Shown: in pieces, positions 27,746 through 40,526 of the stretch
Numbering within the stretch: the stretch's first letter is position 1
Layout of the letters: each line of letters starts with the position of its first letter
Position numbers and translations under genes: made by a program
The notes under the pieces: model-generated
Told to the model about the DNA's origin: nothing
The model's input: the letters and a program-made list of their open reading frames with translations, nothing else
Databases searched by the model: none
Source of the DNA: Centroberyx gerrardi
Lineage: Eukaryota; Chordata; Actinopteri; Beryciformes; Berycidae
DNA length: 64,000 bases
Direction: 5' to 3'
Assembly: GCF_048128805.1 (NCBI RefSeq)
Contig: NC_136008.1
Location: 15,975,572-16,039,571 of the forward strand

Positions 27746-27913
27746 CACCACTTGGGTAGATGGCGACCAAAAGTGTCCGAAATTATTTTCCTCTCATGAA
27801 GTTAACGAATTATTCCACCTGTAGGTCTATCTGGCGTTGAAGACACCACAGTATCCATAGATGGGGCCCGGGGAGGACAAGTCTTTTCTGATACTTGAGA
27901 AACTTAGGCAGTT

Positions 27914-27920
27914 CTTATAG
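27914..27920 (-). promoter_or_regulatory. twist1: TATA box of twist1
   Basis: Minus-strand CTATAAG lies about 170 bases upstream of the start codon, which puts initiation near 27,885-27,890 and gives a 5'UTR of about 140 bases. It stands in a short GC-richer promoter with a CCAAT box 35 bases further upstream. Confidence 0.65.
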
Positions 27921-27954
27921 GCTGCATGGCGTAAAGTTTTTGGAGAGAGACAGG

Positions 27955-27959
27955 ATTGG
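27955..27959 (-). promoter_or_regulatory. twist1: CCAAT box of twist1
   Basis: Minus-strand GGCCAATCC, 35 bases upstream of the TATA box, at a normal distance for NF-Y-type promoter architecture. Confidence 0.5.
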
Positions 27960-30900
27960 CCAAGAAAATGAATTACGTGAGGCGAGGGGTGGGAGCATCC
28001 AAGGAACTATCACAAACGCTCTGAATACAAAGTCGGAGACAGTGTTGGAAAAAAACTCTAGCGCTAATATTTCAAAACACAGTAATTAAATAGTGCCTCA
28101 TGTCATTACAGATCATTTTCGACATTATTCCATTCCATTTCATTCGTTTTGATCTCCTATTGAGATGAACGTATGTTTTTATTCTCAACAAGACAAGTTC
28201 ACTGAAGTGAGTGAAAGTCGATAAGTAAATTGGATCCATGCATACTTCCAAGGGATTTTCTTAAAGAAATCACATTGAAATGACCAGGCTACATAACAAG
28301 CGTGTTTTAAGCGCGGGCACGAGCGCAAACTTTGCGTCTATTTATCCAAGCAACTGCGGATCAATCCAATCAGGGTACAACTAACATATTTATTGACACT
28401 TCATCTCACAGCTGTTCCTCTATTCATCCATCATTTGAGACTGACGCCCCTTATCAAGGATTATGCAATCCCTGCCTTTTAATTACCCAATCCCTCCCTT
28501 GGCATATAGTATCTATAATCATTACCTTAGTGAACTACATGGATTTTGAATTTACATTTTCAGGAGTCAGAGGCAAACCAAGTGAGATCAAAGGACTTCC
28601 ATATAGGCAACATATGATCCCAAGCCTACATTTTTGACATGCAGCCAGTACTGCAGTTTCAGTTTTTGCATGGAGGACTGCAGCATGCTCTAATTATATT
28701 GCCCACAAGAGGGCATGTTTTTTGTATACTGTGACATACCACAAAATATAAATAAAACTGTTGAATAACCAAGTTTATATTTGTTTGTTCATCCAAAAAA
28801 CAATGCAAGAAATGATTGTTCATTGTTGATTCCAGTCAATATAAGGAAGCGGCACCTCTCTGTATAGAGCTCCTCTGATATTTACTAGGATGGGAGTGAT
28901 ACAATATCCATCTTGTTTAGTAGAGGATTACTTTGTTTAGGTTGGAAAGGCTGTGGTCCACAGGAGCAGCATCTGGTTCAGGAAACAGGAGGGCAGCCAG
29001 GGTCAGAGGTCACAACACCAGCGAACATCCATTTACATCTTCGCCGAGGCCTGAGAGCAAAGCATTGTTCCAAGGGAAACCTCAGGGTACCAACAACACA
29101 CAGGGTTGTTTTAAGTGTGACCTGTGCTGCTTCTATTTTAATCTAACATTTCAGGGTCAAACTGAGGAGATTCCCTAAATTCATTGCATTCGGTCTCAAA
29201 CACAAGCGCACTTTTTGTTACCACTATTCTATAGACCAAACATGATGTTCCATTTTTTAAAATTTGGATGCTGAAATTTGAAATTGCATGTATCCAAAAA
29301 TGTAGATGATGGCATTGAAGGACAAAAAACATCAGGAAGAGCAGCTCTAGGCTTTTCAAGGTGAGCGTACCTGGCTGGCGGCTCTGTCCATGGTGCTGAT
29401 CTTAGCATACACTACCTTCTGGTCACCTTACAGGTATAGCAGCAAGATCTACCGTCACCTTGTTTGGATGACTTTATAGACTTTATATGCAGACAAATAT
29501 AAAATCTGGACTATAACCACCCTCATTTCTAGTTCCTCATTACTTTACCTCATTTGTCCTGCACTATCTCTAGCAAAAAGAACAAAAAGACCTGCATGAA
29601 ACATGCACGCTGGACAAGAATCATTGCATTTTACTTGCATAACTTTCAAAATAATGATGTCTAATATTGATCGTTTGGTTTACAGTTTCTTTAGAATGAA
29701 AGCAGCATACTGTGTATCAGAGAAAATTATATAACATTTCATACACAGCATGAAAATAAATGCTTTGCCACAGCACAAAGATATCACTTGATATTTTTTT
29801 TTAAATAATGCATAGGCTAGTATCTAAAACCACTATGTATGTTCGCATTTTTTGGCAGATTGCCCTGCAGTGTTGCACTCATTGCTGCTGAAGTGACTCT
29901 GAGAAAACACAGCTGCTTTTAGAGAATATGATGTCATCAGAGTGTACATTGACCCCACTGGTGTTGATCTTTAATAAAGACAAAACCTTCATCAGTCAGT
30001 TACAGACTCCAAATTGTGATGCTTTTTGTCGCCATGGGGAGGAACAAATACTTTGGGCGAGAGTAGCCCATATAATGAGAAGTACATAAAGAGGAGATGA
30101 TTTGAAACAGTGCTGATTGTTTACAGTGTGATTTACACTGCTGTCCCACATAGGCCTTTAAAGGCGGTAAATACAGATGAAGTAAGCCTTTGTCCTTATC
30201 AATGGGCAGTGAGTGGGAGTTATGATAAAGTCAAGTGTTTAATAGTGATTCATGCAACTTGACACACCAGTCATGAGTGACCCCAAAGCGTCATTAACCG
30301 CCCCTCCCAGAGGTCACATCAAGGCAGACACAACTCCGGCTCTCACTCACTAACTCTGAGCCAGAACCAGATCCACAGAGACCTGCCTTATTTTCTCTGC
30401 TACAGCCGTGGAAGGCCGTGTTTCTCTATCAGCCTACTCATATCTATTGAAATAACAAACCACAGTTCTCCACATGCACGGGTCTCCCACAATTGACGGT
30501 GATATTCATGTTCACTCCATTAAGTTTAACCACACTGAGTCCGATGCCAGCACGTCAAGATGGATCAACTGCCGGGGATGAGAAAAGACAGGGGTACGTT
30601 CTTCAAAGAGCGGTCCCAGATAGCCTCTAATCAAACCTTGGGACTAACAAGGTCAAGCCCCACTGTTGGATGACAGCATTTTTCCTCCGAGATTCGGCAA
30701 TAGCCTCAAAATGTCCCATTCCTGGAGAGAAATCCAGACATGATATCAGGGGTTTTCGATAACAGCAGTCCAGTGGTGGTGAGAGACGATTTGGGGTGTT
30801 GATTAGGGAGGTGAGGATGAAAACAGCCCTTTATAAGTTGTCTGGACATGAGGAGCCAGGACTCCTGAAGTTAGCTGTAAAAGAAATCCTTTGAAAACCA

Positions 30901-31094
30901 AAGTGCTTTGATGTTGAGGGTTCTAATCACGGTTCTACTTTAAGAGAGCACAATTTAACCTTGTTTGAATAAATGGAACAAAACCTGCCCATTCCTGGAG
31001 TCACAAAGTATCAAGTCTCATCTCACAAAAAGTAACATCTGTTTTGATCTTAATAGAATGTGTTTGTGTCTATCTACATATGTACATATATAAA

Positions 31095-31096
31095 CG

Positions 31097-31129
<33 letters not shown>
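31095..31129. repeat. (GT)n microsatellite
   Basis: About 35 bases of TG/GT repeat with a CG interruption. A shorter CA run lies at about 31,342-31,360. Confidence 0.95.
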
Positions 31130-32104
31130 AATAGATGCACTGTTAAATCCATTCATGTCATCGTAATAACTCTGTGGGATATCAGACAGCTCTACCGCAC
31201 AATGACACCTTATTAGCCACTAAGAACCAACAAACCTCCAGTTTGTTTTCACAGCTTGGAAGCTAGAGGTGATGTGGGGTCTAGGGAAGAACTGGCATCC
31301 CAGCAGTATAATCTCTGTTTAAAACCACACACACAAACTCGCACACACACACACACACACAAAACAAACACAGGCTTTCCTCCAAGGGTTTCAGAAAGGC
31401 TTTCACTGGTATAACTTTACTCCAAAAACGCAATATATGGATTGTGAAAACTAAAGCTTGTGTTATCACTAACGATATATCTCATTTTCAGATATTTATG
31501 TTCAACCCATTGTTTCTGACCATGAACACCATAAGATAAATGCCAGCCAATACATTTGCTGTTCTCACCACTGCTAAAACATGGACCTGAAGGCCACTGA
31601 GCCCTGCCTCCTGCTACCCATAAACCAGGCTGCCACCCAGCAGACCACACACATCCACCCAGGCCACTGCTGCGTGGAGACCAAGGCAGTGACCCGTGCA
31701 AAGAAAATATCTGTTCACAGAGTTACAGTAGCTGTACCGTGTTTTGGCCAGACCGCTTTCACAACAGGAGCTCAACAGGTGCTATTCTAAGTTCGGAGAG
31801 TACTGTGTCTGTGTATACCTGGTCAGTCTCATAAAGTGATGTGCTTGTTTTGTCAGTGTCACATTTAAAACACCCACAAGACATGCAATGGGTGTGAAAT
31901 GTAATACATGCCAAATACACATACATACATGTGTATAATGAAAAGAAGTCTACATACATAAGCAGAATGGAGGGGGAAAAAACAGTGACCAGTACAATCA
32001 AATGCTGCACAAGTACATAGTATATAGAATCAATGGTGAACAGCATATCCTCACTATTGGGTGAAAACCTTTTAATTAATCTCCAAAATATAAACTTTTC
32101 AGGA

Positions 32105-32290
32105 ACTAAGAGAGAGACATTTTTGAGTTTATCCAATGGGTTTTGAAAAGATTTTATAAACCTAACAACCGTTGTAGAATTTTCTCATCACATGTCATCC
32201 TTCAGTTTAACTTGAACCATGAAAATCACCAAATTAGAGTTATGAGGTTTTCACTCGATGACAGCGATGATATGTTACTGATAGTACAAG
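32105..32290 (+). repeat. Diverged dispersed repeat, copy 1
   Basis: Shares an ordered set of blocks with the reverse complement of 60,810-61,000: TTATCCA(A/G)TGGG, GAATTTTCTCA, TCACCAAA, GAGTTATGAGGTTTTCACTC. The order is conserved but spacing and many bases differ, which fits two old copies of one short interspersed element. I do not recognise its family. Confidence 0.55.
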
Positions 32291-32820
32291 AATAATGATT
32301 ATATATACTCAAATAAACAATGCAAGAAGACTCCTCACACAGAATACAACAACACAAGCAACTCTTGGCGCCAATCTAAAGCCATTCCTTCCTCCAAAGC
32401 TCTAAAATGCTGGCATCTATGGCATGGAGCCCAGCAAAATAATCCTGGCAGAGCACATTTCAGAAAGCAGTATAATATGCCATGTCACATAGGCTTATGT
32501 AAGTGATGAGCATAATGTCAGTAGTCCAGTGTGGTTCTTCACTCTAACCACAAGCGCTGTGAGGACTCCCACCACAGTCCCTGTTAATAAGGGCTCTGTG
32601 AGGAGAGAGGAGGTCAAACAGAGTGCTCCAGCTGCACACGAGGATGAATAGCATACAGGGGGATGATGGGCAGAGGTGTGGGGGCGGGGTGTGAGGACCT
32701 GGGGAATGCTCGGGACAGAGGAGGGTCTCCGAGCCTAGGCCAAAAACAACAGGGGAGCAGCGTGGATGCTCCCCGCAGGCTGCTCATCCCCAAGCCACAG
32801 ACTCCTGACAGGGGTGGAGG

Positions 32821-32822
<2 letters not shown>

Positions 32823-32866
<44 letters not shown>
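32823..32866. repeat. (GA)n microsatellite
   Basis: About 44 bases of pure GA repeat. Confidence 0.97.
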
Positions 32867-32871
<5 letters not shown>

Positions 32872-35397
32872 CTGGCAACCATCATGCTAGTCTTACCTGC
32901 ATTGTTATTATATACATTGTTGAGCAGAACAGTGAAAAGAAAGCGGAGGCTACTTTATAGAATCATATGGTGATTTATAACTGCGGCACTCCACATTCCC
33001 CCTCTATCAAAGGTAGGTCAGGTAGTTTTCAACCCAGCGAGCGTATAGTATAATAAATTCAAAGGGATTCAAACAGCTTTTGCCGGCAGTCAATCTTAAA
33101 TTACGTGGGGCAGTAACGACGATTACTCTCCTCTGAACTGCAGCTGTGTTCCCATCTCCCCCTGAATTCTGCTCACCTCCGCTCTTCCCAGTGTGTCAGT
33201 TAGAGGTGACCTCCTCCTCCCTGAGTCAGACCAATCTGTCAGGACACAATAGGCTACCTCTCCAGCTATGTTGTTTTTGGAATGGGAACCCTTCAGTCCT
33301 TCTTGTCCTCCCTCTTGGCTGACAGAAATTAGCCAAGAAGACACCCTTCTGACTGCTTTATCTCCCCTAATTTCAGTTCGCACTCATTACATAGATCTCG
33401 CGTTGTGTTCTTAGGAAGTTGTTTACTTGTACTCATCAGTGTGGAAGTGGCCGGCGGCCAGTCGACTCATCATGGCCACCCAGCTGGAGTTCTCATCAAG
33501 ATTTGAGTCATTCAGCTTGCTAGCACACCTCTCACCTGGAATATTTCCAGTTAGATCAGGACAAGCAAATAGAGTATTCATATTCCATTATGCATATCAG
33601 CCAGATTGCAGTCGCTGTATATTTGAAGTCTTTGCTTCCGTTGACATAAGAAGATTGATTTGCTTATGAGGATTACCTGCACCAGATACTAAAGGAGCAC
33701 GCAAAACTGTCATGACAGAATGAAGGGGCATCCTCTTAGCTTTATTCAGATATAGAGTCTGTTGAAGACATTACTTGCTGCTGTGAAGTGTGGACACCTG
33801 CAGCCCATGGCTCTGCTCACCATCTGTTGGCCATTCTTAAGGTCATAGTAGGTAAGAGGAATGTGTCTTCAATACAAGAATAAGCGGTGGCTCAGACAAT
33901 TGTGCCATTATTTTAGGTTCCCATAAAGCATTCAGAATCATTTAAATTAGGCAATTGTTTATATTGACTTCTCATACAGTAATAAGGCCTGAGATTTGAA
34001 GATGGCACATGTACAGTCAGTTATCAGATCTCATGTGGATCAGTAAAAACGCTGAAAACACTGTTCAAGGAAAACCTCTTACTTGAGGCCCGGTAGTGAA
34101 GTGCTCACTATCGAAATGTTGAAACGATCCTCTGCGGCAAAACCTTGCCATTCCCATGCCTCACCAGCTTTCCTCCATCTGTTTCTTAGATTATTGATGA
34201 ACTGAGAGTGTCACGGTTGGTACATCAGTCCTGTCAGCAGACACGCTACTTGCACCTCCCCCACGCCATCACAGTACACCTGACAAAACCTTTCACTGCA
34301 AGATAGGATGTGATCGCACCAACAAAAATAAACCCATCTAGTAACAGGGGGAACTGGAGAGAGACAGACTTTTGGCTTACCATCATTCCTACCTGCCATG
34401 TATCTCAGTAAAATAGAGAGTGTGTTGTGGTCTGGGGTGCAGATGAGTTCTCCGTTGTTTATCAAGAAGATTGGGCTTATTTGTGTGTTCTAATTTTCTT
34501 CGACCTTTATCACAGGGTTCTGCAATGACGAAATTTGATTTCTGTAAGGGTGGCTGATGGAAAAAGTGAGAGTGAGAGCACAGTGAGGTGTCCAAGGATG
34601 TGGATGGAGCCCAGCAAACCATAGTGATTACTCACAAAGCCGCTCTTCCAAACACTTCAGGCTTTTTTCTCTCCCTGTGAGTCATTTGGTAATAGAGTTT
34701 CCTCCTTCCCAGCGGTGGCCATGGGAAGAGGCTCCAAGCAGGCAGTTAGTCAGAAGAAAAGCATTGAACTCTGGGCAGGATCGACACCTTTGTAACGTAC
34801 ACTACAAATGGTTTCTCTTATAACGATTTCTACTAAAAAAGGAAACATACAATGCTGTTATCAGTTTACAAACCAAATAACAGTGTCTACATTTTTTGTG
34901 ATGGATTTGTGGCTCGGAGAGAAAGACTATATTTCAGAACCAGAATTTTTTTAGAACTTCAAAGGACAAAGCACTGAATTTGGATACTTGATTGCATTAT
35001 TTTAAAATAGATTTTGTTTTGAGGCGTAGAATATGTGCTGAAAAATGCCATTGATGCACCCCGATCCAAGCTGCTTCACTGAAGAAAGAGAACTGATTTT
35101 CTGTAGGTGTTAATTCCAGAAGGGACCGACAAGTGAGTCAATAAATCTCTGACTTTCAGCCACTCATCATGGTGTTGCTGTGCTCTTGTGGTGGAGTATC
35201 CATTACTGTATATTCAGAATCCAGTCTTATGGCAGTGTTCTCAGTGTCCATTACCTAGTGACTAAAACACCAGTGATAAATGAAGTGTGACCATAGAAAC
35301 AGTAAAGCTTTGTTTTTTTTTGTTTTGACTTTTCTAATTGTTGAACTTTCTCTTCTTTCACATCATCTATTACCAAATTATTAGGGTCCAATACGAA

Positions 35398-35412
35398 GGG
35401 GGGGGGGGGGGG
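35398..35412. repeat. Poly-G run
   Basis: Fifteen or so consecutive G residues, a likely indel hot-spot and a possible sequencing-quality issue. Confidence 0.9.
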
Positions 35413-37448
35413 CGTGTAGGAGACACCACCAGCACCTTTACAGCGTGCATAAATCAACAGGCTAATAAATTGAAAGCTAAATGACTTCTTGCCCTCAGCA
35501 TACATCATGGAGGGAAACCAAATGAAGCCTTATATACCCTAGAGGACAGAGGAATGCTTCTGTTCATAACAGTGATTTGTGGATGGCTCTCATGGCTGTT
35601 GGCTTCAGAAATCAGAGCTTGAAGAAAGACTTCAAACTCTTTGGACTTCAGTTACACTAACAAGGCAAAACATTGTGTGCAGTAAGGGCTGAGCATACTT
35701 ACCTGCATTAGCATGTTTTAATTTTAGATCTTTACATCTTTTTACTAACTTAAAAAAAAAAAAACATTTCCAAGAATTGCTATCCTTAGCAATTTTGATT
35801 TTTACAAGAGGCTAATATACTTTTATTTTAAATTTACCAGTACCAAAACCTCCTGACAACTTTATTACTGATTTATGACAGATATGTGATTGGTATTTCC
35901 ACTAAAATTATAATAAAACGAAATATAAAAAAAACCAAAAAAAAAAAACATTAATCTCAGAGGTTTGCAGGTAAGAGGTGGCAGAAGAAGAAAGGACATT
36001 ATAAAAGCAACATGATATCTGAAAGTGAATGTTTCATATTGTTAAATATCATCATTGTTCACACTCCATTTTGGTATGATATTATTACACTATTGAGACG
36101 TCAATTTATGATTTGCTTCACTATCATGTGAGATTATGTACTAGTTCTTCCCTTGATGGGAATATTATCTCCCCTATTATTCATTCATTAAATAGCTGTT
36201 AGTTGGCAATAGCAGATCAGAGTGAACACTAATGGGCAATTGTGGTGGGGATTCAAATTAACTCAACACTAATGCAATGGCGCCACCCCATGGATTGAAA
36301 ACATCTGGTCGAAAATCTGAAGTCTGCTTTGAATGTCTGTGATGGCTTTATGATAGTGTTTCCATTTTAGCCTACAATGAAAACACCAGATATTACAGAA
36401 ATTCCTTGTAAATTTAAGGATTATTTTGATATTCACCACAGCCCTGTGACAAATAACCATGAAAACGAGTCAAACTGAGGATTTAAAAATAAAACCTTTT
36501 AAAATGTAAAAAAATTTTGTATTAATGGTTTTATTAATGTATGTGTTCTCAGTGATAAAAAGACAGAGGCTACTTTAAACATTATGTTTTCATCAGAGCA
36601 GCCAACTGTTATACATTTAGTTATATAATATAGGCCAAAAACATGTCACCATTTCATATCAATCATGTTACGAGGAAAGCATTAAGTCATCTTTGGAAGA
36701 CAGGACAGCATAAAATGCATCTCCAAAATATAAAGGATAGTCAACATCTTTTTAATTAATCCATTATCCATATCCTTGAGCAAAAAGAAAAAGAAAGGAA
36801 TGCAGTAATGGACTAAGCTCTTCTTGGCAGTCAGTGAGCTGGGATGAGAGCCAGATGAAACAGCATTTTCAGCTATTTTTTCCTCTAAAAGAAAATAAAT
36901 GAAAAACAGCCTGTCAACCTTTCCCCAAACCCACTTGGATCACCGTGGCAATAGATTTAAGTGACAGATTTGGTGAGATGAGCTTTGTTTGTGAGGTCTC
37001 ACCCTGTCCAGTGTCCTGATGAAGACTAGGATGCCTAGGACAAATAGTATATACAAATAGTTTCACCTTATACAGGAGGTTCTGGCTGTTCTGAGCGATC
37101 CCCAAGACACAATCTGTATTCCGAATTTGCGATGGATGAAGCAGCCAGGGAATATACATGAAGTGTGCTGTAAAAAAAATGAGGTATCTCCCTCCACAGT
37201 AGAACAAGCTTCAGCCTCTTGGATGAAGGCCTAGTTAAATCCATTAATGCAATTTTATATGTTCCAGTCGAGGGGCGTACTTAAGAGTGCACAAGTCAGA
37301 GAACATTTTCAATCAACATGTCACACTCTGTTCTACATCCAAATCAGCAGCCTCCTCCTCTTCTGTAACAAAAACACAGCATGCCTTCAAGTAGACTGCT
37401 AAAAAACAGCTCCTCTCCACCATCAGCATACAGTACAGTTATCATATA

Positions 37449-38230
37449 CAGGTAACTGCCAAAATAAAGAACACACGTGAGTACACTAGGATACAAAGTA
37501 CATTGAAAGAAGGTGCTTCCATATGTGCAATCCTTAAGATAATTAAGCAATCACTGACTTAGAGAGAGGACTCACTGTTGGGGCAAGTTTGGCAGGAGCT
37601 TCAGTGACAAAGCCTGCTTAACCTGTTGATGTTTCATGAGAAACAGTGACTAAGGTGATGTTGTTGGCATGGAAATCTGAGTGAAAGACATAGGCGGCTT
37701 GGACTGGCTGTGGACAGGAGCACATACTCTCTGACCATAATGTCCATTCATTGGTTCGGGATATAAGGAAAAACAGACAAACCACTGAACTGTCCGTTCA
37801 GAACGTCACAGAGACACTATGGTCAGCCCTTATTACCGTAAAAATGCACTTTCGCGAGTGAAGTGGTGAAAAGAACACAGGCACAAAAAAATATGGTCAG
37901 ATGAGTCATACTTCTGCCTCCTCTCAGCAAGTGGGTGAGTACATGTGTGGCATGTCAAAAGAAGTTTGTTTCTTTTGGTTTCTTGTGGTATGGGGCCCAT
38001 TTTCCTGGCATATTTTGGTCCACTCAACGCCTTAGAGGGCAATGTAAATGCCAACAAATACAAGCCATTCTGAGTGATCATGTTCATCCTATGGTGAAAT
38101 TTCTGTCCTGATGGGAGTGGAGTCATCCAGAATAACAATGACCCCATTCATATTCATGCACAGGTGGTCACTGAAAGGTTTGACAAGTAGGAAAACAATG
38201 TAAACCATATCCCATTCACCAGATTCAAAC
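37449..38230 (+). mobile_element. Tc1/mariner DNA transposon relic
   Basis: The left end starts CAGGTAACTGCCAAAATAAAG, a terminal sequence common in fish Tc1-like elements. The plus strand then reads as a broken Tc1-type transposase. The N-terminal DNA-binding region is at about 37,575-37,740 (VGASLAGASVTKPA, then TVTKVM). The catalytic region follows (KIWSDESYFC with the second-Asp context at about 37,890, then a WGPFSWH-like block). At about 38,100-38,160 a degraded GVIQ-type segment precedes the expected third acidic residue. Several stops and frame changes make it inactive. No matching right terminal inverted repeat was found, so the element appears truncated. Confidence 0.75.
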
Positions 38231-39031
38231 ACAATTTACAGTATGCGAGATTCTAGAGCAGTGACTGAGACATAATTTTCCACCACCACCATCAAAATAC
38301 CAAATCTGTATCTTATGCAAGAACAGTGTCATATTAACACACTTTTGTTGGTGTTTACTTTAATTAGGGAGTTACCTGTTGGTGGATGGCATAGGCTTGC
38401 CAGGCCCATTATAGAGAGGCTTCAGCTCTTTTAGAAAACCCTATTCCACCCTCAGATACTCTTACACTGTTAGATATCATCAATCTTTGAACTTCAATGC
38501 ATTCCTTGGGTTAGTTGTGATAAAGAGATGTAATTTACTTTCTTGGTATAGCATATCCACTTTCCCTGATCATGTCTCGTCTACTTCTACAGATTTCCTG
38601 AATTTCCCAGGATACCTTTTGACAACTCCCAGAAATAGGGATGTTGCTTTCAGGTAGACATATGGGCATATAAATAGCTTGTAAGTGTGATTATTCAGCT
38701 GTGAGTTATAGTGTCTATGATCGTGGAGACCCAGGTGGCTTTCACATAAGCATTTGTGATTTGTCAAAAAACTGACAATATCCCATGCATTTCAATGAGA
38801 CGTATACTGATGGAAAACCAGGGGGTTCTGAAAAGTCTCTAAATCTAGCGACAAAGTCACCAAGGTGGCAACAGCGCATGTGTTTGCGGCCTTTCTCCAA
38901 AGTCTTGTGGCTGCATTGCATGATGGTCTATTGAGGCTACTGTCAGTGGAGAAACTGGTATCTCTGCCTCTTGCACAATGGATTTCCCTTTGTATGATTG
39001 TTGAACATTGTGCAAAATGGTGAGTCTTAAA
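38231..39031. other. Intergenic, no gene seen
   Basis: About 800 bases between the Tc1 relic and the rearranged block upstream of the SLC44 gene. No exon or RNA gene was recognised. Confidence 0.55.
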
Positions 39032-39373
39032 AGAAACCCTATTGCTCTTTGATTGATTGATAGATAGGCCTAGCTGAAAATTATTCTGCTATTAAACTCA
39101 CAGGTAGCTGAGCTGGAAACATCTTGACATCGCATTACGTCATTTGTCTGGTTTTGGCCCAGCCAATAGCTGTTTTTAATAGTGTTTTAGGGTGGGGGTT
39201 TTCCTTTAAATTCAAACCCTAGAAGGCCCCAGTTCCTGTGTTATAGGCTAGTCCCCATGAATTAGCTGAATCATATTCGTATATATCATATCGATATTTG
39301 CTTGTCACATAGGTTTTTTATTTTTTTTCAAGTAAAATCACTTGACAGCAGTGATAAATGTAATTGTTTTAAA
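39032..39373 (+). repeat. Segment A (first copy of duplicated flank)
   Basis: A 342-base non-coding segment running from AGAAACCCTATTGC to ATTGTTTTAAA. It recurs at 40,159-40,526 with very few substitutions and small indels. The two copies bracket the orphan SLC44 exon block in direct orientation. Confidence 0.93.
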
Positions 39374-39394
39374 GGTAGGTAGGTAGGTAGGTAG
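39374..39394 (+). repeat. (GGTA)n run at a rearrangement junction
   Basis: About five GGTA/GTAG units lie exactly between segment A and the copied SLC44 block. The source block begins with GTAG at 42,243, so the tetranucleotide probably arose or expanded at the join. It replaces the pyrimidine tract that precedes exon 6 in the real gene. Confidence 0.85.
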
Positions 39395-40158
39395 GTTTGT
39401 GTTAGTAAGTGTCCCTCTGAGTTCTGGATGCTGCCCCCTGATGCCTATGAATCTGGTTCCCAGCCCAAAAACTTCTTTGACCAGCGGTACTGTGACCCCA
39501 GCCTTGACCTGGCCACCACCGAACTGGTACAATAATAGCATAGTTTGTATTGTGTGGACTTGATCTCATAGTGCATTAACCTGGATGTATGTGCCTCTTC
39601 AGATAATTCAAGCATGTGAAGCATGTAATGTTATAATAAACTGTTGGAAAAAGGCCCTAATCAAAAGTCACAGGCTTCCTATTCTCATGTTTAATGCTAC
39701 GCTTCCTCTTTTTCAGAGTATCCAAAAGATCCTTGATGAAGAACTGTGTCCATCTTTTTATGTCCCAAGCTTATCAAGTAAAGTGCCCCTCTTTTATAAA
39801 TCCCTTTGTATACTTACCAAATCTTTGCATTCCTACCAAACATCAATTAGCCTAATTCTCATGACATATAACCAAAGTGCACAGGGTAAAGACAGAATGC
39901 TTATATATCCTGGAAATATTGAATGTAATTTTTAGTTAGACTAATGATTTGATGTTTACTTTGTCCAGCTCGAGGAAAGTGTCTGCCCAGTCTAAGTGCC
40001 CTGAACTACATCCCTTCTAACTTTACTCTGCCTGGTATGGTCTCCATCAACCACACCCTCGCAAGCCTCACAGATGCCATCGGGTTGGTACCTATCTGCA
40101 TCCTGAACGAATAATTTCTATGTTGGAACAGCCTAGAGAAAAAAAATCTTGTGTCTTC
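39391..40158 (+). pseudogene. Orphan duplicate of SLC44 exons 6-8
   Basis: A 768-base copy of 42,243-43,010, identical by eye except for two substitutions (near 39,633 and 39,805, T here against C in the gene). It contains exon 6' (39,395-39,526), exon 7' (39,717-39,777) and exon 8' (39,969-40,083) with the intervening introns, and the reading frames are intact. It lies upstream of the first recognised coding exon (40,840), so it cannot contribute to the normal product. The acceptor of exon 6' has lost its pyrimidine tract to a GGTA run. It is a partial gene duplication rather than a retrocopy because the introns are kept. Use in a transcript from a more distal promoter cannot be excluded. 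Confidence 0.9.
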
Positions 40159-40526
40159 AGAAACCCTATTGCTCTTTGATTGTCAATGGTAAACCTGTGT
40201 TTACCATTGACATTTTAGATAGGCCTAGCTGAAAATTATTCTGCTATTAAACTCACTGGTAGCTGAGCTGGAAACATCTTGACATCGCATTACGTCATTT
40301 GTCTGGTTTTGGCCCAGCCAATAGCTGTTTTTAATAGTTTTAGGGTGGGGTTTTTCCTTTAAATTCAAACCCTAGAAGGCCCCAGTTCCTGTGTTATAGG
40401 CTAGTCCCCATGAATTAGCTGAATCATATTCGTATATATCATATCGATATTTGCTTGTCACATAGGTTTTTTATTTTTTTTCAAGTAAAATCACTTGACA
40501 GCAGTGATAAATGTAATTGTTTTAAA
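40159..40526 (+). repeat. Segment A' (second copy of duplicated flank)
   Basis: Direct repeat of 39,032-39,373. The differences seen are AC(A/T)GGTAG, a 2-base deletion in TAGTGTTTTAGG, a G/T change, and a small palindromic insertion at 40,181-40,212 (arms of 14 bases around CTGT). After A' the sequence continues uniquely (CCCACACAAAG), so A' marks the original right-hand context. Confidence 0.93.

Larger units (their letters stand above)
27960..37448. other. Intergenic region upstream of twist1
   Basis: About 9.5 kb between the twist1 promoter and the Tc1 relic. FERD3L and POLR1F follow TWIST1 here in tetrapods, but no bHLH frame or other recognisable coding exon was found. Open frames up to 125 codons (for example minus strand 31,759-32,136) lack support. 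Complex unique-looking stretches at 28.3-28.6, 30.1-30.8 and 33.4-33.7 kb are candidate regulatory DNA. Microsatellites and a dispersed repeat are listed separately. Confidence 0.6.

Noticed and set aside
31759-32136. 125-codon minus-strand open frame
   Set aside because: Partly overlaps a dispersed repeat, has no family motif, and its composition reflects AT-rich DNA.
27960-39031. ferd3l (bHLH) or polr1f exons expected next to twist1
   Set aside because: No bHLH basic region or other matching frame was seen on either strand.
39391-40158. A second, separate SLC44 gene
   Set aside because: Only exons 6-8 are present, with no start, no membrane segments 2-10 and no end; it is a partial duplicate of the neighbouring gene.
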